From NCBI GenBank assembly GCA_964519355.1, contig CAZFJW010000052.1:1-8741 (forward strand): DNA of 8,741 nucleotides, in the 5' to 3' direction. Positions 1 to 5,479 of the stretch are shown piece by piece. Within the stretch, counting starts at the first letter, position 1. Each line of letters begins with the position of its first letter. Position numbers and translations under genes: made by a program. The notes beneath the pieces are model-generated. The model searched no databases. It was not told where the DNA came from and worked only from the letters and a program-made list of their open reading frames with translations. Source of the DNA: CAZBEA01 sp964519355 (GTDB taxonomy: Bacteria > Patescibacteriota > Microgenomatia > Levybacterales > GWA1-39-11).

Positions 1-17
1 TTTTTGTCATATTGATC

Positions 18-23
18 ATTATA
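18..23 (-). promoter_or_regulatory. Possible -10 box for a divergent gene leaving the left edge
   Basis: Read on the minus strand, a perfect TATAAT is followed by 7 nt and then ATG ACA AAA (start codon on plus positions 10-8), after which the window ends. The spacing matches that of the other leaderless candidates in this window. No good -35 is visible. Only three codons of the putative gene are present, so its identity cannot be judged. The call rests on spacing alone. Confidence 0.35.
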
Positions 24-70
24 CTTATCTTGAATTAAAAGTAAAAGATGTTTTGGCGGCAGGTATTCTA

Positions 71-76
71 TATAAT
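71..76 (+). promoter_or_regulatory. -10 box of the maf promoter, probably leaderless
   Basis: A perfect TATAAT ends 7 nt before the chosen maf start at 84. A transcript would therefore begin at or next to the ATG, leaving no room for a Shine-Dalgarno site. No convincing -35 lies 16-18 nt upstream (the region reads roughly TGTTTT), so the promoter is inferred from the -10 alone. Confidence 0.5.
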
Positions 77-83
77 AAGTGAC

Positions 84-680
84 ATGCAAAAAAGAATCAT
101 ACTTGCATCTGCATCTGGAGGAAGAAAGAAGCTTTTGGAAGAGCTGGGGATAAAGTTTGAAGTAATCCCGAGTGAATACGAAGAAGATCATTCTCTTCAA
201 ATGAATCCTCACGAATTTGTTAAATTTCTCGCAACTCTTAAAGCTCGAGATGTTGCCTCACGTGTAGAGTCAGCATTTGTAATAGGTGCTGATACTATGG
301 TTCTATTTGAAAAAGAAATCATCGGCAAACCAAAAAACGCAAAAGAAGCATCCCAAACCCTTCAAAAACTGCAGGGCAGGACACACAAGGTGATTACGGG
401 ATATGCGGTATTTGATACTGATAAAGATAAATATGTTGTGGATTCTGATGAGGCCTCAGTAACACTCAGGCCTTTAACAGAAAAAGAAATTACAGAATAT
501 GTTGCAACTGGAGAGTATATTGGAAAAGCAGGCGGATATGCATCTCAAGGAAAGGCCTCTGTATTTATTGAAAAAATATCCGGCCATTTCTCAACAGTTG
601 TAGGGTTGCCTACACATAAATTAACCAAAACGCTTTCAAAAATGGGTTATGAGATTGTGGATGAGTGGAAAAATAAATAA
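84..680 (+). CDS. maf: Maf-family nucleoside triphosphate pyrophosphatase
   Basis: Maf proteins hydrolyse non-canonical or surplus nucleoside triphosphates (dTTP/UTP or m7GTP in characterised members) to the monophosphate and pyrophosphate in the cytoplasm. The 198-residue product has the usual family length. Visible motifs in order are LASASGGRKKLL (7-18), the catalytic ADT (69-71, D70), GKP (81-83), GRTHKVITGY (98-107), KAGGYASQG (148-156) and VVGLP (172-176). The family N-terminal signature is normally S-P-R-R; here it reads S-G-G-R, so one of the two phosphate-binding arginines appears to be glycine. The start at 84 is preferred over an in-frame ATG at 48 because homology begins immediately and a TATAAT lies between them. 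tRNA-Ala follows after 13 nt and may be co-transcribed. Substrate preference cannot be told from sequence. The family call is secure. Confidence 0.93.
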   Translation: MQKRIILASASGGRKKLLEELGIKFEVIPSEYEEDHSLQMNPHEFVKFLATLKARDVASRVESAFVIGADTMVLFEKEIIGKPKNAKEASQTLQKLQGRTHKVITGYAVFDTDKDKYVVDSDEASVTLRPLTEKEITEYVATGEYIGKAGGYASQGKASVFIEKISGHFSTVVGLPTHKLTKTLSKMGYEIVDEWKNK

Positions 681-693
681 GCATCTGAATTCT

Positions 694-764
694 GGGCCTA
701 TGGTTCAGTGGTAAAACAGGGCATTCGCATTGCTCAGACGCCAGTTCGATTCTGGCTAGGTCCA
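694..764 (+). tRNA. tRNA-Ala (anticodon CGC)
   Basis: I folded this by hand. Acceptor stem: GGGCCTA (694-700) pairs with TAGGTCC (757-763) and includes a G3:U70 wobble (696 with 761), the classic alanine identity element. Discriminator A is at 764. The D arm GTTC...AAAC has one mismatch. The anticodon stem GGGCA/TGCTC encloses loop TTCGCAT, giving anticodon CGC at 726-728 (reads GCG). The T arm is GCCAG-TTCGATT-CTGGC. CCA is not encoded, so it must be added after transcription. No promoter of its own is clear; it lies 13 nt after maf. No stem-type terminator follows, though T-runs at 794-798 and 801-806 lie downstream inside the opposing gene. Confidence 0.93.
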
Positions 765-1154
765 CTATAAATTGATTCCTTTTCGCTTCAAACTTTTTGC
801 TTTTTTCTGTGAATGCTCTTCGCACCGGAATTCTGGATATTTGTGCTCTGTGCGGTCATAATTTGAGGCCTTCACAAGTCTGTACCCCCGGCACAATTTT
901 CCGCAATCCTGACATCTGACATTTTCTCGCACCTCCCAGGCAGCCTCAAGTGATTTGGATGTAAAAATAAATCTGTCCACCCAATAAAAAATAAGTCCTC
1001 CGATGAAATTAGCAATAGTTGCTGCGATCCAGTCCTCTTTTGTTCCAAAAAGTGAGGTAGAGCCTTTAAAATAAGCAACAATTGGCGCAAGTAGAGGAGT
1101 GGAGAGCTGCCAGCGGACAAGATACAGTGCATAGCGTTTGACGTTTAGTTTCAT
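765..1154 (-). CDS. Small conserved membrane protein with C-terminal zinc-binding motif
   Basis: This 129-residue protein has two probable membrane helices (about 14-30 and 44-66), the second ending in FYWVDRFIF. That pattern loosely recalls GtrA-type small membrane proteins, but it has only half their helices. The C-terminal third carries a likely metal site: C81-x2-C84, C88, then C111-x2-H114, followed by a lysine-rich tail. I recall similar hypothetical proteins from CPR and other bacteria but know of no assigned function. The start ATG (1154-1152) is preceded by AAAGGA only 3-4 nt away, a poorly spaced Shine-Dalgarno. Its stop codon directly abuts the 3' end of tRNA-Ala on the other strand. 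It is divergent from the acyltransferase gene. The gene is convincing because of its helices and cysteine pattern; its role is unknown. Confidence 0.82.
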   Translation of the reverse strand: MKLNVKRYALYLVRWQLSTPLLAPIVAYFKGSTSLFGTKEDWIAATIANFIGGLIFYWVDRFIFTSKSLEAAWEVRENVRCQDCGKLCRGYRLVKASNYDRTEHKYPEFRCEEHSQKKAKSLKRKGINL

Positions 1155-1167
1155 TATTCCTTTTTAC

Positions 1168-1194
1168 TCTATATCGGATTTTGCATTTTTTCAA
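1168..1194 (-). promoter_or_regulatory. Possible promoter of the zinc-motif membrane protein gene
   Basis: On the minus strand TTGAAA (plus 1194-1189) is followed 15 nt later by TATAGA (1173-1168), or 17 nt later by TAGAGT. The predicted mRNA would have only a few nucleotides of leader before the ATG at 1154. The -35 lies on the same bases as the weak -35 of the plus-strand acyltransferase promoter. The spacing is not ideal, so this is tentative. Confidence 0.4.
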
Positions 1195-1218
1195 CTACAT
1201 ATAAATCTTTGCTATAAT
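1190..1218 (+). promoter_or_regulatory. Extended -10 promoter of the acyltransferase gene, probably leaderless
   Basis: A perfect TATAAT (1213-1218) is preceded by TGC, forming an extended -10 element (TGnTATAAT). A weak -35 (TTCAAC, 1190-1195) sits 17 nt upstream. The -10 ends 6 nt before the ATG at 1225, so transcription should begin at about the start codon. Confidence 0.6.
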
Positions 1219-1224
1219 CCCGTT

Positions 1225-2187
1225 ATGGAAAAAGATATTTATGGAGTTGGTAAAGATTTTGTAAGCCCGAAGGGCACGAAAAAAGTTGAAAGAGACCTGC
1301 GGCGTCTTAAAATGCTTACAGAATTTGATGAAGCATCTTATGGGAACATGCAAGAGGCTTCAAGATTAATTCAAGACGGCACATATCTTGTTTTTATTGC
1401 CAATCATACACATCACGGTAATTTAGAGGTTTTTGATACCATAATTGACGTATTGGATCCAAGACCTGAGGATGTATTTATTGCTGTTTCAAGAAGGCTC
1501 TCAGAAAAGGGGCAGGATGAAAAACTTGTAAGGTTCTCGCAAAACTATGCAGCCCTTCGTGAGCCAGATAATATATATCAAGTGCCCTTCGTTGTTCCTA
1601 AAGATCTTGCTGCTATGCGCGAAATGGTTGAAAAAAAAGAAATGGATCGGCAAGATCTTATGCGTGTTATTCACGAAACAAATGAAAATAAAAGAATGAT
1701 CTACGAGAGTTTAGGTGATGATGCTATGTTCATGCTTTTCCCTGAAACAACAACCGAAGGCGGTGTCTACGACCCATCTCTTGGGAGAAGAAAGGGCATG
1801 CGTCAGGTCACCAGCGATATTCTCCCGGATCTCTATAAAAGGGCACAAAAAAAGGGAAGGGATATTGCGTTTGTTCCGGTTTCGATTAACGGTTTTGGAC
1901 GGGTAATTCAACCGCGGTCAACAAAAGTTAGTTGGGAGGGAAAAGCCAAGGTTGTGGCTAGTCAATACTTACGGTTAGATTTTGATTCATTTGGTATAGA
2001 AAGACCAATACAGGCATCTGTTGGAGCTCCATGCGGAGATGCATTTTTGAGAGAGAGCGGGCTGGTTCAGATAAATGGTCCGAGATTAGAGGTGGTGAAT
2101 GACCAAACTTTCACCGATGTCTTAATGTTTCAAGTTGCAAAAGGTCTTGAACCAGAACTTCAAGGTTTTTATGCTCAAGCAGCCTAG
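1225..2187 (+). CDS. Divergent PlsC/LPLAT-like acyltransferase
   Basis: The 320-residue product resembles glycerolipid acyltransferases, which move an acyl chain from a carrier to (lyso)phosphatidate or a related acceptor. Three blocks fit the family: NHTHHGN (60-66) for the NHx4D motif, FPETTTEGG (172-180) with downstream RRKG (188-191) for the FPEGTR motif, and FVPVSINGFG (216-225) for the motif IV region. In block I the position normally held by catalytic Asp is Asn66, and in block III the Gly of FPEG is Thr. There are no obvious membrane helices, so it would be soluble or peripheral. The start at 1225 is preferred to the upstream in-frame ATG at 1138 because the latter lies beyond the promoter and opens with a low-complexity stretch. 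It is transcribed alone, towards tRNA-Leu. The fold call is moderately sure; activity and substrate are uncertain. Confidence 0.7.
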   Translation: MEKDIYGVGKDFVSPKGTKKVERDLRRLKMLTEFDEASYGNMQEASRLIQDGTYLVFIANHTHHGNLEVFDTIIDVLDPRPEDVFIAVSRRLSEKGQDEKLVRFSQNYAALREPDNIYQVPFVVPKDLAAMREMVEKKEMDRQDLMRVIHETNENKRMIYESLGDDAMFMLFPETTTEGGVYDPSLGRRKGMRQVTSDILPDLYKRAQKKGRDIAFVPVSINGFGRVIQPRSTKVSWEGKAKVVASQYLRLDFDSFGIERPIQASVGAPCGDAFLRESGLVQINGPRLEVVNDQTFTDVLMFQVAKGLEPELQGFYAQAA

Positions 2188-2193
2188 TTTATT

Positions 2194-2199
2194 AAAAAA
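2194..2199 (-). terminator. T-tract after tRNA-Leu
   Basis: On the minus strand six T residues follow the end of tRNA-Leu after 4 nt. The GC-rich acceptor and T stems of the tRNA could act as the preceding hairpin. The tract lies just 6 nt from the end of the convergent acyltransferase gene. This is a weak, position-based call. Confidence 0.35.
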
Positions 2200-2225
2200 T
2201 CTGTGGGCGAGGAGGGACTCGAACC

Positions 2226-2435
2226 CTCATGGAGTTGCCCCCATTAGTTTTTGAGACTAACCTGTATACCATTCCAGCACNNNNNNNNNNNNNNNNNNNN
2301 NNNNNNNNNNNNNNNNNNNNNNNNNNNNNNNNNNNNNNNNNNNNNNNNNNNNNNNNNNNNNNNNNNNNNNNNNNNNNNNNCTCATGGAGTTGCCCCCATT
2401 AGTTTTTGAGACTAACCTGTATACCATTCCAGCAC
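2226..2435. repeat. Exact 55-bp direct repeat flanking the gap (likely contig overlap)
   Basis: Positions 2226-2280 and 2381-2435 are identical base for base and are separated only by the N run. Both copies are the internal part of tRNA-Leu. The match reaches exactly to the gap on both sides, which is what contig ends sharing one k-mer look like. Confidence 0.9.
2281..2380. other. Assembly gap of 100 N
   Basis: Exactly 100 undetermined bases. This is a common placeholder for a gap of unknown size, so the length is probably not a measurement. Because the flanks overlap by 55 bp, the real distance may be negative, meaning no missing sequence. Confidence 0.95.
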
Positions 2436-2458
2436 TCGCCCAAGTTTTTAAATATCCC

Positions 2459-2472
2459 AGAATTGAAATTCT
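2459..2472. repeat. Perfect 14-bp palindrome AGAATT-GA-AATTCT in the divergent promoter
   Basis: The arms are 6 bp with a 2-nt centre. It covers the -35 of the NIF3 promoter and the -10 of the tRNA-Leu promoter. It could be an operator, but AT-rich promoter elements make palindromes of this size easily. A related one lies at 5501-5518. Confidence 0.4.
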
Positions 2473-2491
2473 AGCCTTCTTATTATATACT
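2463..2491 (+). promoter_or_regulatory. Promoter of the NIF3-EF-P gene cluster
   Basis: TTGAAA (2463-2468), a 17-nt spacer and TATACT (2486-2491) make a good sigma-70-type promoter. Transcription would begin near 2498, at the base of the hairpin that precedes the NIF3 start codon. Confidence 0.7.
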
Positions 2492-2496
2492 GTCAA
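2468..2496 (-). promoter_or_regulatory. Strong promoter of tRNA-Leu
   Basis: On the minus strand a perfect TTGACA (plus 2496-2491), a 17-nt spacer and TAGAAT (2473-2468) point at tRNA-Leu, which begins 26 nt after the -10. This is the best consensus promoter in the window, as expected for a stable RNA gene. It occupies the same DNA as the opposite-facing NIF3 promoter. Confidence 0.8.
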
Positions 2497-2498
2497 TG

Positions 2499-2528
2499 TG
2501 TCCTGAACAATAAACGGGACATTTTTTT
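2499..2528 (+). promoter_or_regulatory. Terminator-like hairpin and T7 tract in the NIF3 leader
   Basis: TGTCCT (2499-2504) can pair with GGGACA (2516-2521), giving five Watson-Crick pairs plus one G-U around an 11-nt loop. Seven T residues follow directly and end at the start codon. This has the layout of a weak intrinsic terminator or attenuator, or of a 5'-end stabilising hairpin, since the predicted transcription start is at its base. The stem is short, so function is uncertain. Confidence 0.4.
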
Positions 2529-3494
2529 ATGATGACACTTTCAGAAATTTACAAATTAGCTATCGAAATGGGTATAAAGACTGATCCTCGAGGTGAAAAA
2601 GAGGTTAGATCTCTTATGAAATCCTGGGAAAAAGAGTATAAGGATTTGTCGCAGAAGCAAAAAAAATATTTTGATACAGAAATGTTTGTAAATCCATATT
2701 CAGATTCCCGAATTATGTTCGGAGAGGCTTCACAAAAGATTTCCCAAGTAACCGCAGGAATTGATGCGAATCCCGCGGAAATTTTACTTGCAGATAGACT
2801 CACTGAAAAGGGTAAGAAAATTGACCTTGTAATAGGTCATCATCCTGTTGGACATGGCCTTGCAGGAATGCATGATGTTATGGATGTTCAGGTTGACATG
2901 TATGAACAAGCTGGGGTTCCAGTTAACGTTGCTCATGGGATGTTTGAGGCAAGGAAAAAAGAAGTCTCCGAATATATGTCACCTCTGAATCTTTTTCAAA
3001 CAGTTGATACAGCACGTCTCTTAGACATGCCGCTTTTGATTCTTCACACGATTTGGGACAACATTGGGCATGACTTCTTGAGTCGAATGCTTGTCAAAAA
3101 ATCTTATCGAACAGTTGGGGAAATTCTTGAAGATATTCTTGAAATTCCAGAATTTGTCGCCTCATCTAAAGTAAAAAACGGTCCATCTATTGCATCCGGA
3201 AGTGAGAAGAGCAGAGCTGGTAAAGTAGTCGTTAGTTTTACCGGAGGCACAAATCCATCGAAAGAACTATATTTAGAAATGGCCAAAGCAGGGGTTGGAA
3301 CGTTAGTTGAGATGCATGTTCCTCAAGATGCACTAAAAGAGCTCAGAAAACTTCATATTAATGTTATTGATTGTGGGCATATGGCAGCAGATTCAATTGG
3401 AGCAAATATCTTCCTTGATGAAATTGAAAAAAGAGGAGTGACGGTTATTCCTTCCTCAGGACTAATGAGAGTAAAAAGAAAGGCCTCAAAATGA
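2529..3494 (+). CDS. NIF3-like dinuclear metal-centre protein
   Basis: The NIF3/YbgI (DUF34) family has a conserved two-metal site; its cellular role is still debated, with hydrolase and metal-chaperone proposals. The 321-residue product shows the family landmarks: TAGIDANPAEILLA (75-88), GHHPVGHG (103-110; metal-binding H104, H105), HTIWDN (173-178; D177) and the C-terminal CGHMAAD (282-288; H284). Position 288 is Asp where the family usually has Glu, a conservative change. About 70 N-terminal residues (charged and probably helical) precede the family core. Two adjacent ATG codons (2529, 2532) are possible starts. There is no good Shine-Dalgarno; GGGA lies 9 nt upstream inside the hairpin arm. 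Its stop overlaps the EF-P start by 4 nt (ATGA), so the two are probably translationally coupled. Family call is sure, function open. Confidence 0.9.
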   Translation: MMTLSEIYKLAIEMGIKTDPRGEKEVRSLMKSWEKEYKDLSQKQKKYFDTEMFVNPYSDSRIMFGEASQKISQVTAGIDANPAEILLADRLTEKGKKIDLVIGHHPVGHGLAGMHDVMDVQVDMYEQAGVPVNVAHGMFEARKKEVSEYMSPLNLFQTVDTARLLDMPLLILHTIWDNIGHDFLSRMLVKKSYRTVGEILEDILEIPEFVASSKVKNGPSIASGSEKSRAGKVVVSFTGGTNPSKELYLEMAKAGVGTLVEMHVPQDALKELRKLHINVIDCGHMAADSIGANIFLDEIEKRGVTVIPSSGLMRVKRKASK

Positions 3495-4045
3495 TTTCAG
3501 TAACAGAGCTCCGTGCTGGTGCAATTTATGAAGATGCAGGAGAACTTCTCCAGGTGATGACGTATGAGCACATTAAGGTTGGAAGAGGATCAGCTAACAT
3601 AAAAGTAAAAGTACGAAATCTCCGAAGTGGTGCAAGTGTTGAGAAAAGTTTCATAAGCGGAGCTATGGTGCGGGATGTTCATGTCCAGAACAAGGAAATG
3701 CAGTATCTTTATAAAGACGATCAAGAGGCAACATTTATGGACCCCAATACATTTGAGCAGCTTGTTATTCCTCTGAAGCAAATTCCCGGCAATGAATTTC
3801 TTCTTGAAGGAAGCAATGCGATGATTCAATTCTATCAAGATGAGCCCCTTGGTCTGCAGCTGCCTCCTAAAGTGACTCTAAAAGTAATTCAAACCGATCC
3901 AGGAGTGAAAGGAAATAGCGCAAGCAATGTATACAAGGATGCAGTTTTGGAGAATGGCGTAAAGTCACGAGTTCCACTATTTATTGACGAAGGAGATAGT
4001 GTTGTTATTGATACGCGGGATGGAAGTTATACAAAAAGAGCATAA
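3491..4045 (+). CDS. efp: Translation elongation factor P
   Basis: EF-P binds ribosomes stalled on consecutive prolines and speeds peptide bond formation. The 184-residue product matches the family's usual length and three-domain layout: an N-terminal KOW-like domain (1-62), an OB domain (about 66-122) and a C-terminal OB domain (about 128-184). The C-terminal signature is visible (TDPGVKG 135-141, VPLFI 160-164, VVIDTRDGSY 171-180). The tip loop reads KVGRG (29-33), so the residue reaching towards the peptidyl-transferase centre is Arg32, not the lysine modified by EpmA/EpmB or the YmfI-type pathway. The usual Pro of KPG is Val30. No EarP-type rhamnosyltransferase gene is in view. It overlaps the NIF3 gene by 4 nt, with AAAGG about 7 nt upstream as a usable ribosome binding site. 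Confidence 0.96.
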   Translation: MISVTELRAGAIYEDAGELLQVMTYEHIKVGRGSANIKVKVRNLRSGASVEKSFISGAMVRDVHVQNKEMQYLYKDDQEATFMDPNTFEQLVIPLKQIPGNEFLLEGSNAMIQFYQDEPLGLQLPPKVTLKVIQTDPGVKGNSASNVYKDAVLENGVKSRVPLFIDEGDSVVIDTRDGSYTKRA

Positions 4046-4059
4046 GTCTCACCTGTAAA

Positions 4060-4731
4060 ATGGATTATATTTTTCTTCTCCTTTGTTTGTTCATTTCTCT
4101 CTTTATTCTTCATAGTCTTTCAAAGGATGACTTCGTTCTTATTCGTAAAAATATTTCAGCATTTCAAATGTTTGACCTAGCACTTCTGGCGCTTGTTGTC
4201 TCATTTATATTTGGGCGGATTTTTTACGTACTGGATACTCATAATGTAGCCTTCGTTCATCTTTTAAGGTTTTTCTATATTATGAAGTTCCCGGGATTTT
4301 CATTCGTAGGAGCATCAATTGGGTTTGTGATAGGGGTTTTTCTTCTCTTCAGAGGAAAGAGTGCATTTATGAGAATGTTTGACATGTACTCAATTTCATT
4401 TCTTCCGCTTTTTTTATTCCATCTTTTTTCAATCCAAAATATTCCTCATAAATCAATAGTTTTAATTTTAGGAATACCAATTATTTCAATAGTTTTTTTG
4501 GCTTTCTTGAAAATTCACAAAGAGTATTTGCTTAAAGATGGGAGCATCTCTTCAATCGCGCTTTTGCTTATTGGCACGTTCTCATTTTATGTCGGTTTTG
4601 TAGCGCCTTATCCTAAAATAATTTTGGGTCTATCACTTTCTGGTGTTGTTTCAATTTTTGTTTGTATACTTTCATTTATTCTTTTTGGGATTAACGAGCG
4701 TCATCTTCTCAAGATCAGACATGCAAAATAA
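4060..4731 (+). CDS. Seven-helix membrane protein resembling a degenerate Lgt
   Basis: The 223-residue protein is almost entirely hydrophobic, with about seven predicted helices (near 2-20, 40-58, 78-97, 108-126, 132-150, 162-180, 186-209). This matches the helix count of prolipoprotein diacylglyceryl transferase (Lgt), which attaches diacylglycerol to the lipobox cysteine. Two stretches look Lgt-like: FGRIFYVLD (51-59) and GFSFVGASIG (79-88), the latter recalling the Lgt motif with SFHGG. The essential histidine there is Val83, and the Arg/Asn-rich RxGNFxNGE signature is absent (the region reads FLPLFLFHLF). It is therefore either an inactive or repurposed Lgt relative, or an unrelated membrane protein. 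It starts 14 nt after efp with no Shine-Dalgarno, and its end overlaps the rluA-like gene by 11 nt, so it belongs to the same transcription unit. Confidence 0.72.
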   Translation: MDYIFLLLCLFISLFILHSLSKDDFVLIRKNISAFQMFDLALLALVVSFIFGRIFYVLDTHNVAFVHLLRFFYIMKFPGFSFVGASIGFVIGVFLLFRGKSAFMRMFDMYSISFLPLFLFHLFSIQNIPHKSIVLILGIPIISIVFLAFLKIHKEYLLKDGSISSIALLLIGTFSFYVGFVAPYPKIILGLSLSGVVSIFVCILSFILFGINERHLLKIRHAK

Positions 4732-5479
4732 TTTTGAAGTTATTGCTGACAAAGACTCGTACGTAGTAATAAATAAGCCACCAGGTGTTGTTGTTAATAA
4801 AGTAGAAACCCAGCATGCCTTCACTGTTCAGGATTGGATTGAAAACGGGTATAACAAATCCATCTTACAAAAAATGAAGAATTCAGATGACCCCATTATT
4901 CAGGAATTTGTTTCAAGAGGAGGTGTAGTACACAGGCTGGATAAAGAAACCTCCGGCCTCCTCATACTTGCAAAAAATCCGGATAGTTTTTCCTACCTAA
5001 AAAATCAATTTAAGGAAGGATTGGTAGAAAAGACTTATTCAGCTCTTGCGCATGGAAGTGTCGCGCCGAGGGAGGGTGAAATCTCAATTCCAATTGGAAG
5101 ACTGCCATGGAATAGGGTACGATTTGGAGTTTTAGCAGATGGCAGAGAGGCAACGACATTCTATAAAGTAATTGCTTATTATGAATTATTGGCAGAAAAG
5201 AAAAAATATCCACTCACTCTTTTAGAAGCATATCCAAAGACCGGCAGAACACATCAAATTCGGGTCCACATGCAGCATTTAGGCTTTCCCCTGTTCGGAG
5301 ACGAGCTCTACGCTGGTCGAAAGCAATCCCGTGTTGATAGAAGGATTCTGGGTCGTCATTTTCTTCATGCGTCAAAAATATCTTTTATTCCGCCGGGTGA
5401 GAGTAAAAAAGTTATATATACCGCAGAGCTTCCAGAAGATCTGCAAAATGTTTTAGGAATGATCCGCTTGCTTGAATAG
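4721..5479 (+). CDS. RluA-family RNA pseudouridine synthase
   Basis: This enzyme family isomerises specific uridines in rRNA or tRNA to pseudouridine. The 252-residue product has the catalytic block VVHRLDKETSGLLILAK (69-85) with catalytic Asp74, an N-terminal VINKPPGV (17-24), the GREATT segment (141-146) and the late motif TGRTHQIRVHM (174-184). No S4 RNA-binding domain precedes the catalytic domain, which is shorter than RluC or RluD and closer to the RluA/TruC layout. An insert of about 30 residues (38-66) lies between the first two motifs. The start at 4721 is chosen because an earlier in-frame ATG (4643) would add a hydrophobic segment that is only the out-of-frame reading of the upstream gene's last helix. 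The start overlaps that gene by 11 nt. The target uridine cannot be predicted. Family call is secure. Confidence 0.94.
   Translation: MQNNFEVIADKDSYVVINKPPGVVVNKVETQHAFTVQDWIENGYNKSILQKMKNSDDPIIQEFVSRGGVVHRLDKETSGLLILAKNPDSFSYLKNQFKEGLVEKTYSALAHGSVAPREGEISIPIGRLPWNRVRFGVLADGREATTFYKVIAYYELLAEKKKYPLTLLEAYPKTGRTHQIRVHMQHLGFPLFGDELYAGRKQSRVDRRILGRHFLHASKISFIPPGESKKVIYTAELPEDLQNVLGMIRLLE

Larger units (their letters stand above)
2204..2441 (-). tRNA. tRNA-Leu (anticodon CAA), interrupted by a scaffold gap
   Basis: Both ends of a class II tRNA flank the N run. If the two identical 55-bp flanks are merged, an 83-nt tRNA results that folds cleanly. Acceptor stem: GGGCGAG with CTCGCCC. D stem: CTG/CAG. 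Anticodon stem TTAGT/ACTAA encloses loop CTCAAAA, giving anticodon CAA (reads UUG; plus positions 2251-2253 and again 2406-2408). A long variable arm TGGGG-GCAA-CTCCA is capped by a GNRA tetraloop. T arm: GAGGG-TTCGAGT-CCCTC. Discriminator is A; CCA is not encoded. The coordinates given include the gap and the duplicated flank, so the true gene should be about 83 nt. A tandem pair of near-identical tRNAs hidden by the gap is the alternative. Confidence 0.88.

Noticed and set aside
48..83. An upstream ATG at 48 as the maf start
   Set aside because: The added 12 residues do not resemble the family and the frame crosses the TATAAT at 71-76; homology starts at the ATG at 84.
610..825. Minus-strand frame of 71 codons across tRNA-Ala
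   Set aside because: It is the reverse reading of the maf end, tRNA-Ala and the tail of the zinc-motif gene; its middle is translated tRNA.
1138..1224. Upstream ATG at 1138 as the acyltransferase start
   Set aside because: It runs through the divergent gene's start and the extended -10 promoter, and gives a low-complexity hydrophobic lead.
2226..2435. A true 55-bp biological direct repeat such as an attachment site in a tRNA
   Set aside because: A tRNA-anchored att duplication normally covers the tRNA 3' end and flanks an inserted element; here the repeat covers internal tRNA sequence and flanks only N.
2257..2496. Minus-strand frame through the N run
   Set aside because: It consists of tRNA-Leu, its promoter and unknown bases, with no protein-like content.
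4643..4720. Earlier start for the RluA-like protein
   Set aside because: The extra 26 residues are the out-of-frame reading of the upstream membrane protein's last helix; the enzyme domain starts after the ATG at 4721.
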